A program made the position numbers and the translations under genes. From the NCBI GenBank assembly GCA_949361645.1, contig OX442432.1, forward strand, positions 7,038,118-7,102,117: a DNA stretch of 64,000 bases, written 5' to 3'. Below the pieces are notes generated by a model. It was not told the DNA's origin and searched no databases. It worked only from the letters and a program-made list of their open reading frames with translations. Below are positions 51,188 through 62,393 of this stretch, piece by piece. Origin of the DNA: Spongilla lacustris. Taxonomy: Eukaryota; Porifera; Demospongiae; Spongillida; Spongillidae. Every line of letters starts with the position of its first letter. Position 1 is the stretch's first letter.

Positions 51188-53333
51188 TTACTTCTGAGCA
51201 CGTGTGTGCAATGGATCTAGCTCTGCCAGTGTTTCTGGTAGCGGCTTGTTCATGGTCTCTGGAAGTACGCTGCTCAATGCTCCAGCAGCAGTTGCCACAG
51301 TTCCCATCACCAACATGGGCACAGAGGCACCCCACTTATCCTGGGAGTGCAGGAGTGATAAACAAACAGAGGTGGGTGTGTGACCCCTTACAGCGAGGAG
51401 AATCAGAGGAGACACTATGCCACCAATTCTGGCTGACAGCGAACACACACCAACTCCAAGGTTCCTAAATAAATACATGTACAATACTGAAGGCCAGTTC
51501 ACACTAGTAATGCAACATAGGGATCAGCCCCACCACTATGTGCTGCTTTCAGACTAGTTCACATTATAAATTGGTAAAAGTCAGATTTCAAGTCTTACAT
51601 TGTGTTAAGTTTGCTAGTGTGAACCAGTCTTAAAGTACATGGCTATTCCAAATTCATCCCTCACCAACATTCCTGACCCTTACCTGACTTGTGTTGGAAA
51701 TAATTCTATTGCATACAGATATGCGGCTGCAAATGATGCAGAAACAGAAAATTTCCCAGCCAAAGACAATCCAATCACACCCAGTTCAGCCTGGCCGCCT
51801 AGAATGAGCACTTTGATGGAACAGATGGAACCTGCATGCTCAGTGCACTCACCTCTCCCCATGAACATGGCACACAACAGGCATGAGGCCCCACCAGCTA
51901 TCAGGAAGACACTGGTAGTATGCCTCCTCCCCCACCTGTGCTGCAATAATGGATGAAGCATCCCTGCTCAACAGAACACACCCACCCCGCGCACCCCTAC
52001 CAACACACCCACCCTGGTGCACCCCTAGCAACACACCCATCCCGGTACACCCCTAGCAACACACCTGTTTAGAAGTACTATGGTAAGGATGTAGGAAGGG
52101 ATCTCAATGAGACCAGAAAGAACAAAGCTGAGGTACCTGTTCCCTCCCAAATCACCAGCACTCAGAGACAGTGCGTAGTACACCATACAAACGGCACACC
52201 TGTGGACCTGAGAATGCAACAATCGTAAAAAGCGCAGTGCCCTTCCTCCTACCAGTATGAGGAGAGCACGAGGGTACGCTGGCGTATGGTACTCCCTCTG
52301 AACAGATCTAGGACAGATACAGGCCCTGTTACTTGATCCTTTCCTGGTCCCTTCAACTCGAATGTGGAATCAGGCAGGTGTTTTCCATTTCCCTTTGCTA
52401 TCTGTATCAGCAGCTGTTCAGCTTCTGCCACCCTGCCTTTCAGCAGGAGCCACCTAGGAGATTCTGGTATCATCCTGGGAAGGAGGGGCAACCACAATGA
52501 GATGCTGCTGTCCACACAAGCCCACTGCCAACCAGTTGTGTACCTCCAAGTGAACAAGTTGGCAAAGCACAGAACTGCTCCGACCACCATCAGTACTCTC
52601 CAACTCCAGATCAGGTAGGCAAGACAGGCCAAGAGAATAAAGCCACCGGCAAAGAAGGCCTGGCACATGACGCCTGGGTAAGTCCTTTGGGTAGGACCCA
52701 CCAGCTCCATCGACAGGACATACATTGTAACAACCAACCCGCCGTCACTGGCGCCCATTCCCGCCCTGAAGAGTGTGAAAAAGAGAAAGTTGGGGGCCAG
52801 CCCACATCCAAGTGTACAGAGCGAGTACAGACCGATGGATACGAAGTATGCTTTCTTTCTCCCAACGCGTTCAGCGATTGACCCTAGCGACCAACAGCCA
52901 AGCATCATTCCAACGAAGTACGCTGACTGCGAGAGTTTGGGTAAGTAAGACCAGCGACAAACGAAGTTCCACTGTGTAAACGAGAAAACGAATATGTTTT
53001 TTTTAGAAAGAAAATACTAGGCCTAGTAAATTACGAAATCGAACTTAGTGTGCATGCGCCCTTATGGATTACCTCGGTCACTATAGTAGTATAACCGGTG
53101 AGATAGTGAGGATGGCAGCGCCCTTGCTCGAAGAGCGTGCACCTCTGGAGCGCCGTCTGCTGCTCTTCGGGTGTGCTTTGTGAGCCGCAAGTCCATTCTG
53201 GCTCGAAGGCAATGAAAGCAGGAGCAAGGGTTTGCATCGCGGCAAGCACGTTCATTAGGTTCACCACGTAGTAAATACGTTTTTGTGCAGGTCCAAACTC
53301 CCCAGCCTGCTGTAAACAAGCGTCGATGTCCAT
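51188..53333 (-). CDS. SLC22-type organic ion transporter (major facilitator superfamily)
   Basis: SLC22 carriers move organic cations, anions or zwitterions across the plasma membrane. The protein runs from ATG 53333 (the first in-frame ATG; an upstream GTG is not needed) to TAA 51190-51188 in about eight exons. It has a hydrophobic first segment, the large external loop with conserved cysteines, and WNFVCRWSYLPKLSQSAYF after the loop. The MFS signature lies around GSIAERVGRKKAYFVSIGLY. MIPESPRWLLLKGRVAEAE is the intracellular loop. Further segments are GLIEIPSYILTIVLLNRWGR and YLYAIELFPTQVRNLGVG, then LPETMNKPLPETLAEL near the C-terminus. These are diagnostic for SLC22; substrate and subfamily cannot be read from the sequence. 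Confidence 0.9.
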
Positions 53334-53591
53334 TATTTCCGTTCCTGAAGGGTTAACTGTTTCTGTCACGTGTTTTTTCCCTCCTTCACCAAAACAAGGA
53401 AAATGGTGGATGCTGTAGCCGCGTGCACCCTACGAAAGCCTATCCTTTGAGCTGCGGATAGCTGAAAAGGGCGCTGTCAGTAGCGTCACTAACGATCTTG
53501 CAATTCACCAACACAACAGGGTCTATTTTGGATCACGTGCTAGTTCGCACTTTCGAACTGGAAGGGATTGATTATAAACTAGTGGAAGAAA
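53334..53591. promoter_or_regulatory. Divergent promoter region of SLC22 and PP4R3
   Basis: 258 bp separate the divergent starts at 53333 and 53592. No TATA box is obvious. Confidence 0.45.
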
Positions 53592-56500
53592 ATGCAGAAG
53601 GATCACTGGGTTGCTACAGTAGGAAGTAACAGAACAACTTCAGGCAGAAACTCGTTCGCACTGAGGACCGATACACGTGACGCCAAATATAGGGTGAAGG
53701 TTTATAGCTTCGCTGTGAGCGGACAATGGGAAGACATTGGGACCGGCAACGTTGCTATCTCTTTCTTGGAGAGGCTGCAAGCGCTCACTATTCTGGTGCG
53801 GTCGGAGAAAAATGGTGGGCGGAGTGTACTTACATGTGTTGTTCATACCCAGTCCACCATTGCAAATAACACCTCCCCACATCACAACGCACGCAACTTG
53901 CAACACACACCACACCTACACACACGTATGCATCATGATGCATACAACACCTGCACATTAGGTTCAATGCTTTTGGAGTCTAAAATATGTCCCAATAGAG
54001 AATATCGCAAGCAAGATGTGAGTTGGGTAGCCTCCCCCCTCCCTCCCTCCTCCCTCCCTCCCCCCTTCCATCTTACCTTATGCTTTTTGTCCATCCCTTC
54101 TTCCTCCCCTCTCTTCCTCTCTTTGTGCCCCAGGAATCCATGATTATGTGGAGTGAGGATGACACTTGCGATATAGCCATCAGCTTTGCAGAGAAGCAGG
54201 GCTGCGACGAAGTGTGGGACAAGATAGCAGAGGTATCTGTCACTCACTTGTCTCCCTTCTCTTCTCCCACCTCACCTCTTTTTTTTCCCTCCTCCCCTCT
54301 CTTTTCCCTCCTCCCCTCTCTCTTCTCCCTCCTCCCCTCTCTCTTCTCCCTCCTCCCCTCTCTCTTCTCCCTCCTCCCCTCTCTCTTCTCCCTCCTCCCC
54401 TCTCTCTTCTCCCTCCTTCCCTCTCTTCTCCCTTCTCCCCTCTCTTCTCCCACCTCCCTCTCTCTTCTCCCACCTCCCTCTCTCTTCTCCCTCCTCCTCT
54501 CTCTCCTCCCTCCTCCCCTCTCTCTCCTCCCTGTTCATTATTTTCTTTACTCATGTACCCTTCTTTCACTCCCCCTTTTCTTTTCACTCTCCTCCTCCCC
54601 CTCCCCCTCCCCCTCCCCCTCCACAGATCCAAGCTCATAAGTCCAGCACGTTGCTCGCTGCAGTAGCAGAGAGTGGTAGCATGTCAGACAGGCTGGACGT
54701 TGGCCCACAGTTGGTTGAGCTACCCCCGTGTGAGCTGAGCAAGCTGGACGAGATCTACGAACAGGTTACGAATTCCCTGTCTAGTGTGGCTAAGCAAGAG
54801 GGACTAGTTCTCTCCATCGAACGAGAGAACTACATACCAAAACTTATCGAACTGTTCCACATGTGTGAAGACTTGGAAAACATGGAGGGACTTCACATCC
54901 TGTTCAATATCATAAGAACCTTTTTCTTCCTCAATAAGATCAGCCTTCTGCAGCTGATGTTTGCGGACTCTATAATTGATGATGTGATAGGCTGCCTGGA
55001 GTACGACCCTAACAAGCCCCAGAGCAGGCACAGGGAGTACATGGCAAAGATCTCCCAGCACAAGGAGGTGATCCCTTTCAACAACCCAGAGCTGCTGGCG
55101 AAGATACACCAGACGTACAAGATCCAGTACATTCAGGAAGTTATTCTGCCAACGCCCTCCCTCTTCGAAGAAAATATGATGTCATCTTTGAACTCTTTCC
55201 TCTTGTTCAACAAGGCGGATATTATTAACACTATACAGGTGGGTGGAGTGGAACTTAGGGGGTGGAGCTTGTTTCAAGGTAATCTCTGTGAGTAAATTTG
55301 TGCCACTGAAAGTCCTGGTGGTGTTCTGGCCTCCAGTTGTCCCAGTGTAGAAGAGAGCACGGTGTGTGCCTGTCTGCTCTAGTGTGTTAGGTGGCATTAA
55401 TGTGTGCCTGTGTGCTCTAGTGTGTTAATAGGTGGCATTAATACAAGGTTTTAATAGGCTGCATTAATACAAGGTTTTAATAGGCTGCATTAATACAGGG
55501 GTTTAATAGGTGGCATTAATACAAGGTTTTAATGGGCTGCATTAATACAAGGTTTTAATGGGCTGCATTAATACAAGGTTTTAATGGGCTGCATTAATAC
55601 AAGGTTTTAATGGGCTGCATTAATACAAGGTTTTAATGGCTGCATTAATACAAGGTTTTAGTAGGCTACATTAATATAAGGTTTTAATAGGCTGCATTAA
55701 TTATTAACAAGGTTTTAATAGGCTGCATTAATACAAGGTTTTAATAGGCTGCATTAATACAAGGTTTTAATAGGCTGCATTATTACAAGGTTTTAATAGG
55801 CTGCATTAATACAAGGTTTTAATGGGCTGCATTAATACAAGCTTTTAATGGCTGCATTAATACAAGGTTTTAGTAGGCTACATTAATATAAGGTTTTAAT
55901 AGGCTGCATTAATAGGGAGGCATTAATTAGGGAAGCATGTCAATCATCGTTGTACTGATATCATGCATTAGCAGCCAGTACTGAGGGGGACCCAGTAGGT
56001 CACAGGTTATTTGAGGAATTAATATTGTAAATATGGCCACAAATCGTCAATCAACCATATGTACCTTCTCAAATGAGGCCACCTCCCTATAGTAGCCATC
56101 TACCTCCCACTATAATTGGTTCCCATGGTGACCGCATTACACAGGTTTCATTGTACACTTTCGGTTGCTGAACAGACAAAATGGTATAAATTGGTGTGGT
56201 TTGTAGCCATGGGCAGGTGGATGGGATAAGGACTGTGCATATCTTCTTGCAGGAAGACAAGGCGTTTCTATGCGAACTCTTCACCCAGATACAAAACCCT
56301 AACACGTCTGAAGGGCAGTTTCAGGAACTGGTACGTGTAGAGTGTGTGTGTTGTCAGCTCCTAGTCATCCTCACTTTCTCCCAAGGCGTTTCTGCTTCGT
56401 GAGATCATGGTCTACTCCCTGTCACTGGAGGTGACCGATAGGGCAAAGTTCTACAGGCATCTGTGTTCCTTTGGCTTCATGGTTTCCATGGAGATCATGC

Positions 56501-57089
56501 TGGTGAGGGGGCGGGGTTTGCATATTACTGCATGCTGAGTGTGAGGGGGGGCGGGATTGTCATTACATGTATCACGATTGTCCTCCACAGACGTACGAGG
56601 TGGGTGTGGTGGTGGCCACGGCTGTTGATATACTGACATCTGTAGCGGAGTATCACTCATCCATTCTGAGAGATTATATCTTGTCTGAGACACAGGATGA
56701 GGTATGTGTTCTATTTGGAGCACAAGATGCATGCATGGAAGGAGGGAGGATATGACGGTTGATCATTATCGTGAATAGGATGGTCAGTTTTTGAACATTC
56801 TGCTCAGCTTGCTTGTGGACTCCCAGTACCCTGGTGAGTGAATGTGTGAGTGTTGGGGTATGCGGGGGGGTGGGTGTGCAGTGAGGGTGTATGTGTGTAG
56901 TTGGTGATAGGGGCGGGGCTTGTCTCTCCCAGAGATTGATGTCCAACTGGTTGGACTTATCAAGATGCTAATAGACTCTGAAAACATCATGGCAGAGGCT
57001 GGAACTGTAAGGGTTATAAAGTCACATGACTTGCAGCTAGGTCACATGACAATTTATGCTTTCGGTTGTATGCTGGCACACACATACAT

Positions 57090-57130
<41 letters not shown>

Positions 57131-60100
57131 AATGATGTTTGAAATACGTGTGTACCTATGTGTGCTCTGGCTTTCAGCCAACTACAGAGAAGTCACTCTT
57201 TCTTAACCACTTCTACAAATACTCCATGCATCGCCTGATGGCTCCCCTGATGGCCCAGACCGCAACTGAAACTGTTAGTAAAGGTGAGTGTAAAGGGAGA
57301 GGGGAGGAGGTGATGTCCATATAAGGGGGGGAGGTGATGTCCATATAAAGGGGGAGGAGGTGGTGTCCATATAAATGGGGAGGAGGTGGTGTCCATATAA
57401 AGGGGAGGAGGTGGTGTCCATATAAAGGGGGAGGAGGTGTCCATATAAAGGGGGGAGGAGGTGTCCATATAAAGGGGGAGGAGATGTCCATATAAAGGGG
57501 GAGGAGGTGGTGTCCATATAAAGGGGAGGAGGTGTCCATATAAAGGGGGAGGAGGTGGTGTCCATATAAAGGGGAGGAGGTGTCCATATAAAGGGGGAGG
57601 AGGTGGTGTCCATATAAAGGGGGAGGAGGTGGTGTCCATATAAAGGGGGAGGAGGGATCTATATACATAGAGGGATAGGTAAGAGAGCCATATATGAGAG
57701 AGAAGGAGGTTGATGTTGAAAATAGATATGGGACATCATGTATACCTTATATGGGCATCACGTATACTCCTTACAGTGTTGGGATTTTGTTGCATTAAAA
57801 TTGCCTAAGTGGCAAATAAAATTCTCACTCTTTGGTGGTCATGTATGTAAGCAGCGTGCTAACAGTAGCCAAACATGTACGTATCATGTGTGTAAGCAGC
57901 ATGCTAACAGTAGCCAAACATGTACATATCATGTATGTAAGCATTTTGATAATGAACTGTTGCATTAAATCATCTAGGGACCCACTTTAAGTTGATGGGG
58001 GGCCATAGTTCTGGAGGGACCCACTTTAGGTTGATGGGGGGCCATAGTTCTGGAGGGACCCACTTTAAGTTGATGGGGGGCCATAGTTCTGGAGGGACCC
58101 ACTTTAAGTTGATGGGGGGCCATAGTTCTGGAGGGACCCACTTTAAGTTGATGGGGGGCCATAGTTCTGGAGGGACCCACTTTAAGTTGATGGGGGGCCA
58201 TGGTTCTGGAGGGGCCCACTTTAAGTTGATGGGGGGCCATGGTTCTGGAGGGAGCCACTTTAAGTTGATGGGGGGCCATGGTTCTGGAGGGACCCACTAT
58301 AAGTTGATGGGGGGCCATGGTTCTGTAGGGGCCCACTTTAAGTTGATGGGGGGCCATGGTTCTGGAGGGACCCACTTTAAGTTGATGGGGGGCCATGGTT
58401 CTGGAGGGACCCACTATAAGTTGATGGGGGGCCATGGTTCTGGAGGGACCCACTTTAAATTGATCGGGGGCCATGGTTCTGGAGGGACCCACTTTAAGTT
58501 GATGGGGGGCCATGGTTCTGTAGGGGCCCACTTTAAGTTGATGGGGGGCATGGTTCTGTAGGGGCCCACTTTAAGTTGATGGAGGCCATGGTTCTGGAGG
58601 GGCCCACTTTAAGTTGATGGGGGACCATGGTTCCGGAGGGACCCACTTTAAGTTGATGGGGGGCCATGGTTCTGGAGGGACCCACTTTAAGTTGATGGGG
58701 GGCCATGGTTCTGGAGGGACCCACTTTAAGTTGATGGGGGGCCATGGTTCTGGAGGGACCCACTTTAAGTTGATGGAGGCCATGGTTCTGTAGGGGCCCA
58801 CTTTAAGTTGATGGAGGCCATGGTTCTGTAGGGGCCCACTTTAAGTTGATGGAGGCCTTGGTTCTGGAGGGACCCACTTTAAGTTGATGGAGGCCATCTT
58901 GTTACTCTTTGTTCATCCCTGCAGACACCTCCCACAACGCTGTTCTCCTCTCCCATATCCTTGACATCCTGTCCTTGTGTGTGGAAAGACACACCTACCA
59001 CATACGCAACTATGTGATTGATAAGAATGCTCTGGCTAGAGTGTTGGTACTCCTCTCCTCCTCCCACACCCACCTGGCTCTGGGTAAGTGTGTGGGGGAT
59101 GACACTTGATGGGCACTCACAGTCTCTTCCCCTTCCTATCCCCTCCTCCTCTTCCCCTCTTCCCTTTCCTCTCCCCTTGCTCCTCTTGCTTCTGCATGCA
59201 AACAGCTGCGGTGAGGTTCTGTCGTAAGATAGTTGGTCTTAAGGATGAGTTTTACAACCGCTACATTGTCAGGAACAACCTCCTTGCTCCCATTGTTAAG
59301 TTCTTCGTCGCCCAAGGCCAGAGATATAACCTTCTCAACTCGGCAATTATTGAACTGTTTGAGTATATCCAGAAGGTGAGAAAGTGGGAGGGGTGATGGA
59401 GGGTGTGTGGCTTAGAAGAGGGGGTGTTGAGGGATAGGATGATGGAGGGGGAGGAGTGGCAATATCTTTGCTGTTTGTACACCTTAAGTGCTCAAGCTTG
59501 GGGGGGAGGGGGGGGTATGAAGCTTGGTGTCCACAGGGTATGCAAAGAAAAAGTTTTTTTGCATTCAACCGTTTCAGAATTCTAGCAACGTTTGACTGAT
59601 TTGCCACGTTGTACGAGTCCTTATCTGTTTGGGCCAAAGCTCTGAAGACCTAAGACCTTCCACTGCTCTTACAGCAACTCGTCACAGCAGAGGTACGCGG
59701 ATGTCCTGATGCGTAACACGCGTTAGGGCACCCTACCTCTCCTGTAATGAGTTGCTGTATGAGCAGTGGAAGGTCTTAGGCCTTCAAAGCTTTGGCCCAA
59801 ACAGATAAGGACTTGTACAACGTGGCAAATCAGTCGAACTCTGAAACAGTGGAACGCAAAAAGAACTTTGTTTTGTGTACCTTGCGATATACAAAGGTAC
59901 ACACCCTGAGGACACGTGTACGTGTCTCTGAGGACACATGTATGTATCTCTGAAGACACATGTGTGTATCTCTGAGGACACATGTATGTATCTCTGAGGA
60001 CACACTGCACGTATTTGGTGCACTTTACAGTTGATTTGCCCAATGGCTTGTTCACTTTAAGCTGAAAAGGCCTGAGAGACTAGGGTCAGTCATTCGGGCC

Positions 60101-62072
60101 AGCTGTGCAGAAATAGTATATAGCAATTATTAACATGTGGTGCAGGTTCCCAGACAATTACATGAAATTGAGTGAGATATTGCAAGCTGGAGAAGCATTT
60201 TCAGGTCAATTGGCCCAGTTTGTGTCAGGAATGCAGGAGATAGGGAATGAAGGCACAGGTATTTGTATAGGGAATTAGTATTATGCCGTAAAGAAATTAG
60301 TGGTATGAGGGTACCTTGGGGACAGACAGTAGTACTTTGTTGAGGTATCTTGGGACAGTAGGTCTACACTCGAAATAGATCTTTTAACTGAACAGTGAAA
60401 ATTGAATTTTAGTAAAACACTTGGAGAGGTGCCCATCTCTATCGAAAGGCATGTTTTCATGGCATTCGTGCTCCTGGTAGGGAAATATAAATAACTTGGA
60501 GGGGGTGGTCAGGTGATCGTGAGGGTGGGCAGGTGATCATGAGGGTGGGCAGATGATCATGAGGGTGGGCATGTGATCATGAAGGTGGGCATGTGATCAT
60601 GAAGGTGGGCATGTGATCATGAGGGTGGGCATGTGATCATGAAGGTGGGCATGTGATCATGAGGGTGGGCATGTGATCATGAGAGTGGGCATGTGATCAT
60701 GAGGGTGGGCATGTGATCATGAGAGTGGGCATGTGATCATGAGGGTGGGCATGTGATCATGAGAGTGGGCATGTGATCATGAGGGTGGGCATGTGATCAT
60801 GAGGGTGGGCAGGTGATCTTGTCTATTTCTTTGGCAGGAGAAAGATGCTAAGTCTCTGGTGAGCTACATAGTGGAGAACTTCATGACAACCTTGGACTCT
60901 GTGGACTATGTGACCACCTTCCAGTCCCTGAAGCTGCGGCATGAGCAGGAAATAGACAGATGTTCACAGCCATCTGAGCCAGCGTATGTGTGATGGCATG
61001 TGTGTGTGTGATGGCATGTGTGTGTGGGATGGCATGTGTGTGTGATGGCAGGTGTTTGGATGGATGCATGATTTGTGTGTTTAGTCCACATCATCTCCAT
61101 TCCCTCCACACATCACCTCCATTCCCTCCACACATCACCTCCATTCCCTCCACACATGGCTCCATTCCCTCCACACATCACCTCCTTTCCCTCCACACAT
61201 GGCTCCTTTCCCTCCACACATCACCTCCATTCCCTCCACACATCACCTCCATTCCCTCCACACATCACCTCCATTCCCTCCACACATCACCTCCATTCCC
61301 TCCACACATCACCTCCATTCCCTCCACACATCACCTCCATTCCCTCCACACATCACCTCCATTCCCTCCACACATCACCTCCATTCCCTCCACACATCAC
61401 CTCCATTCCCTCCACACATCACCTCCATTCCCTCCACACATCACCTCCATTCCCTCCACACATCACCTCCATTCCCTCCACACATCACCTCCATTCCCTC
61501 CACACATCACCTCCATTCCCTCCACACATCACCTCCATTCCCTCCACACATCACCTCCATTCCCTCCACACATCACCTCCATTCCCTCCACACATCACCT
61601 CCATTCCCTCCACACATCATCACCTCCCTCCCCTCCAATGCCTCCTTTACTCCCCATATGTCACTCACACCTCCCACACCAGTGTGGCAGGGGGGCTCAT
61701 TCGTGCTGAGATAACTGGAAGGTTTCGGCGTGACCCCCGTCAGCTAGACGAGGATGAGGAGGCGTGGTTTGACACAGACGAAGATGGTTCCTCCCCTCCC
61801 GACCTACGCCGAAGTGTGTCAAAGCACAATAACCACACCTACACAGCTGGCACTAGTAGTCCCAGACCACCAGTCACCCTTCACAGAACAAACAGCGCGC
61901 CTGACAACAAGCTACTGTCCATCAGTACCGTGAGTTGTGGAGGCTGTGTGGGTTATCATACTGTCAGCTAGTCCTCCCGCAGGCACTTCAGAGTCTTGTT
62001 GACTACGATGAAGATTCTGATGAAGATCTCGAAGACACACCTGCTAAGCAGCCCAAACTGAACAGCACATGA
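53592..62072 (+). CDS. PPP4R3: PP4R3/SMEK, regulatory subunit of protein phosphatase 4
   Basis: PP4R3 targets the PP4 catalytic subunit in DNA-damage and differentiation pathways. About fifteen exons run from ATG 53592 to TGA 62070-62072. Domains: an EVH1-like N-terminal fold ([54 protein letters not shown]), the SMK-1 domain ([82 protein letters not shown]), armadillo-type helices ([54 protein letters not shown]), [20 protein letters not shown], and an acidic end [20 protein letters not shown]. The start MQKDHW gives a leader longer than in relatives; a later start is possible. Several introns carry large minisatellites and one carries a MITE. Confidence 0.94.
54280..54535. repeat. CT-rich repeat in PP4R3 intron 3
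   Basis: A degenerate CTCCTCCCCTCTCTCTTCTC array, pyrimidine-only on the sense strand, upstream of exon 4. Confidence 0.85.
55425..55920. repeat. 24-26 bp repeat in PP4R3 intron 4
   Basis: About twenty copies of a unit containing GGCTGCATTAATACAAGGTT, AT-rich in contrast to other arrays. A block of several units is itself duplicated, since the rare TAGTAGGCTACATTAATATA variant occurs at about 55660 and 55870. Confidence 0.9.
57290..57655. repeat. GGAGGAGGTGGTGTCCATAT array in PP4R3 intron 10
   Basis: About fourteen copies of a 22-26 bp unit containing GGTGTCCATATAAAGGGG, starting within 20 bp of the exon 10 donor. Confidence 0.92.
57974..58895. repeat. 39-bp minisatellite in PP4R3 intron 10
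   Basis: About 23 copies of a 39-bp unit containing CCCACTTTAAGTTGATGGGG followed by GGCCAT(A/G)GTTCTGGAGGGA. Since 39 is a multiple of three, both strands are open over long distances, but there is no start context or conservation to support coding. Confidence 0.95.
59536..59905. mobile_element. Inverted-repeat element (MITE/foldback) in PP4R3 intron 12
   Basis: Two inverted arms of about 140 bp (about 59550-59690 and 59743-59880) share TTATCTGTTTGGGCCAAAGC, CAGTGGAAGGTCTTAGGCCT-like and CACGTTGTAC segments, separated by about 50 bp. No transposase is present. The ends near 59540 and 59905 are not sharply defined, so family and target duplication stay open. Confidence 0.7.
60500..60818. repeat. 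20-bp repeat in PP4R3 intron 12
   Basis: About sixteen copies of GATCATGAGGGTGGGCATGT, ending shortly before the exon 13 acceptor. Confidence 0.95.
61086..61620. repeat. 20-bp repeat in PP4R3 intron 13
   Basis: About 27 copies of CACATCACCTCCATTCCCTC. It is pyrimidine-rich and lies upstream of the exon 14 acceptor near 61680. Confidence 0.95.
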
Positions 62073-62393
62073 AACGTTTGTTTGTCCAAATCCCACCCCC
62101 TCCCACCACCGCCACCTTTCAGCACAAAGGGGTGTGGTCATCGGTCTATGGGGCCTAGTCCCCAGTCTCAGCTGTTCTCTTTGTTGCACACTTTTCTGCT
62201 GTTTACAATCACTATTTTCCCTTGTGTTGCCAAGGCTACTGTTGTGCAGCAGCATGGTACTAAATGGTTGGGCACACCCCTTCACTCACATACCTTGATT
62301 GTGCCAATTTGATAGAGAAACAAAATCAAAAGTAAAGTTAAGTGAATTCATACATGTACTAAAGGGGATGAGGTCTTTGTAGTGCCAAGTTGA

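Noticed and set aside
57974..58763. Open frames of 185-189 residues with a 13-residue period
   Set aside because: The 39-bp repeat is open on both strands, lies between two PP4R3 exons, and has no start context or known product.
61075..61971. A 298-residue frame running from the repeat into PP4R3 exon 14
   Set aside because: Only the part after the acceptor near 61680 is coding; the [14 protein letters not shown] part is an intronic 20-bp repeat.
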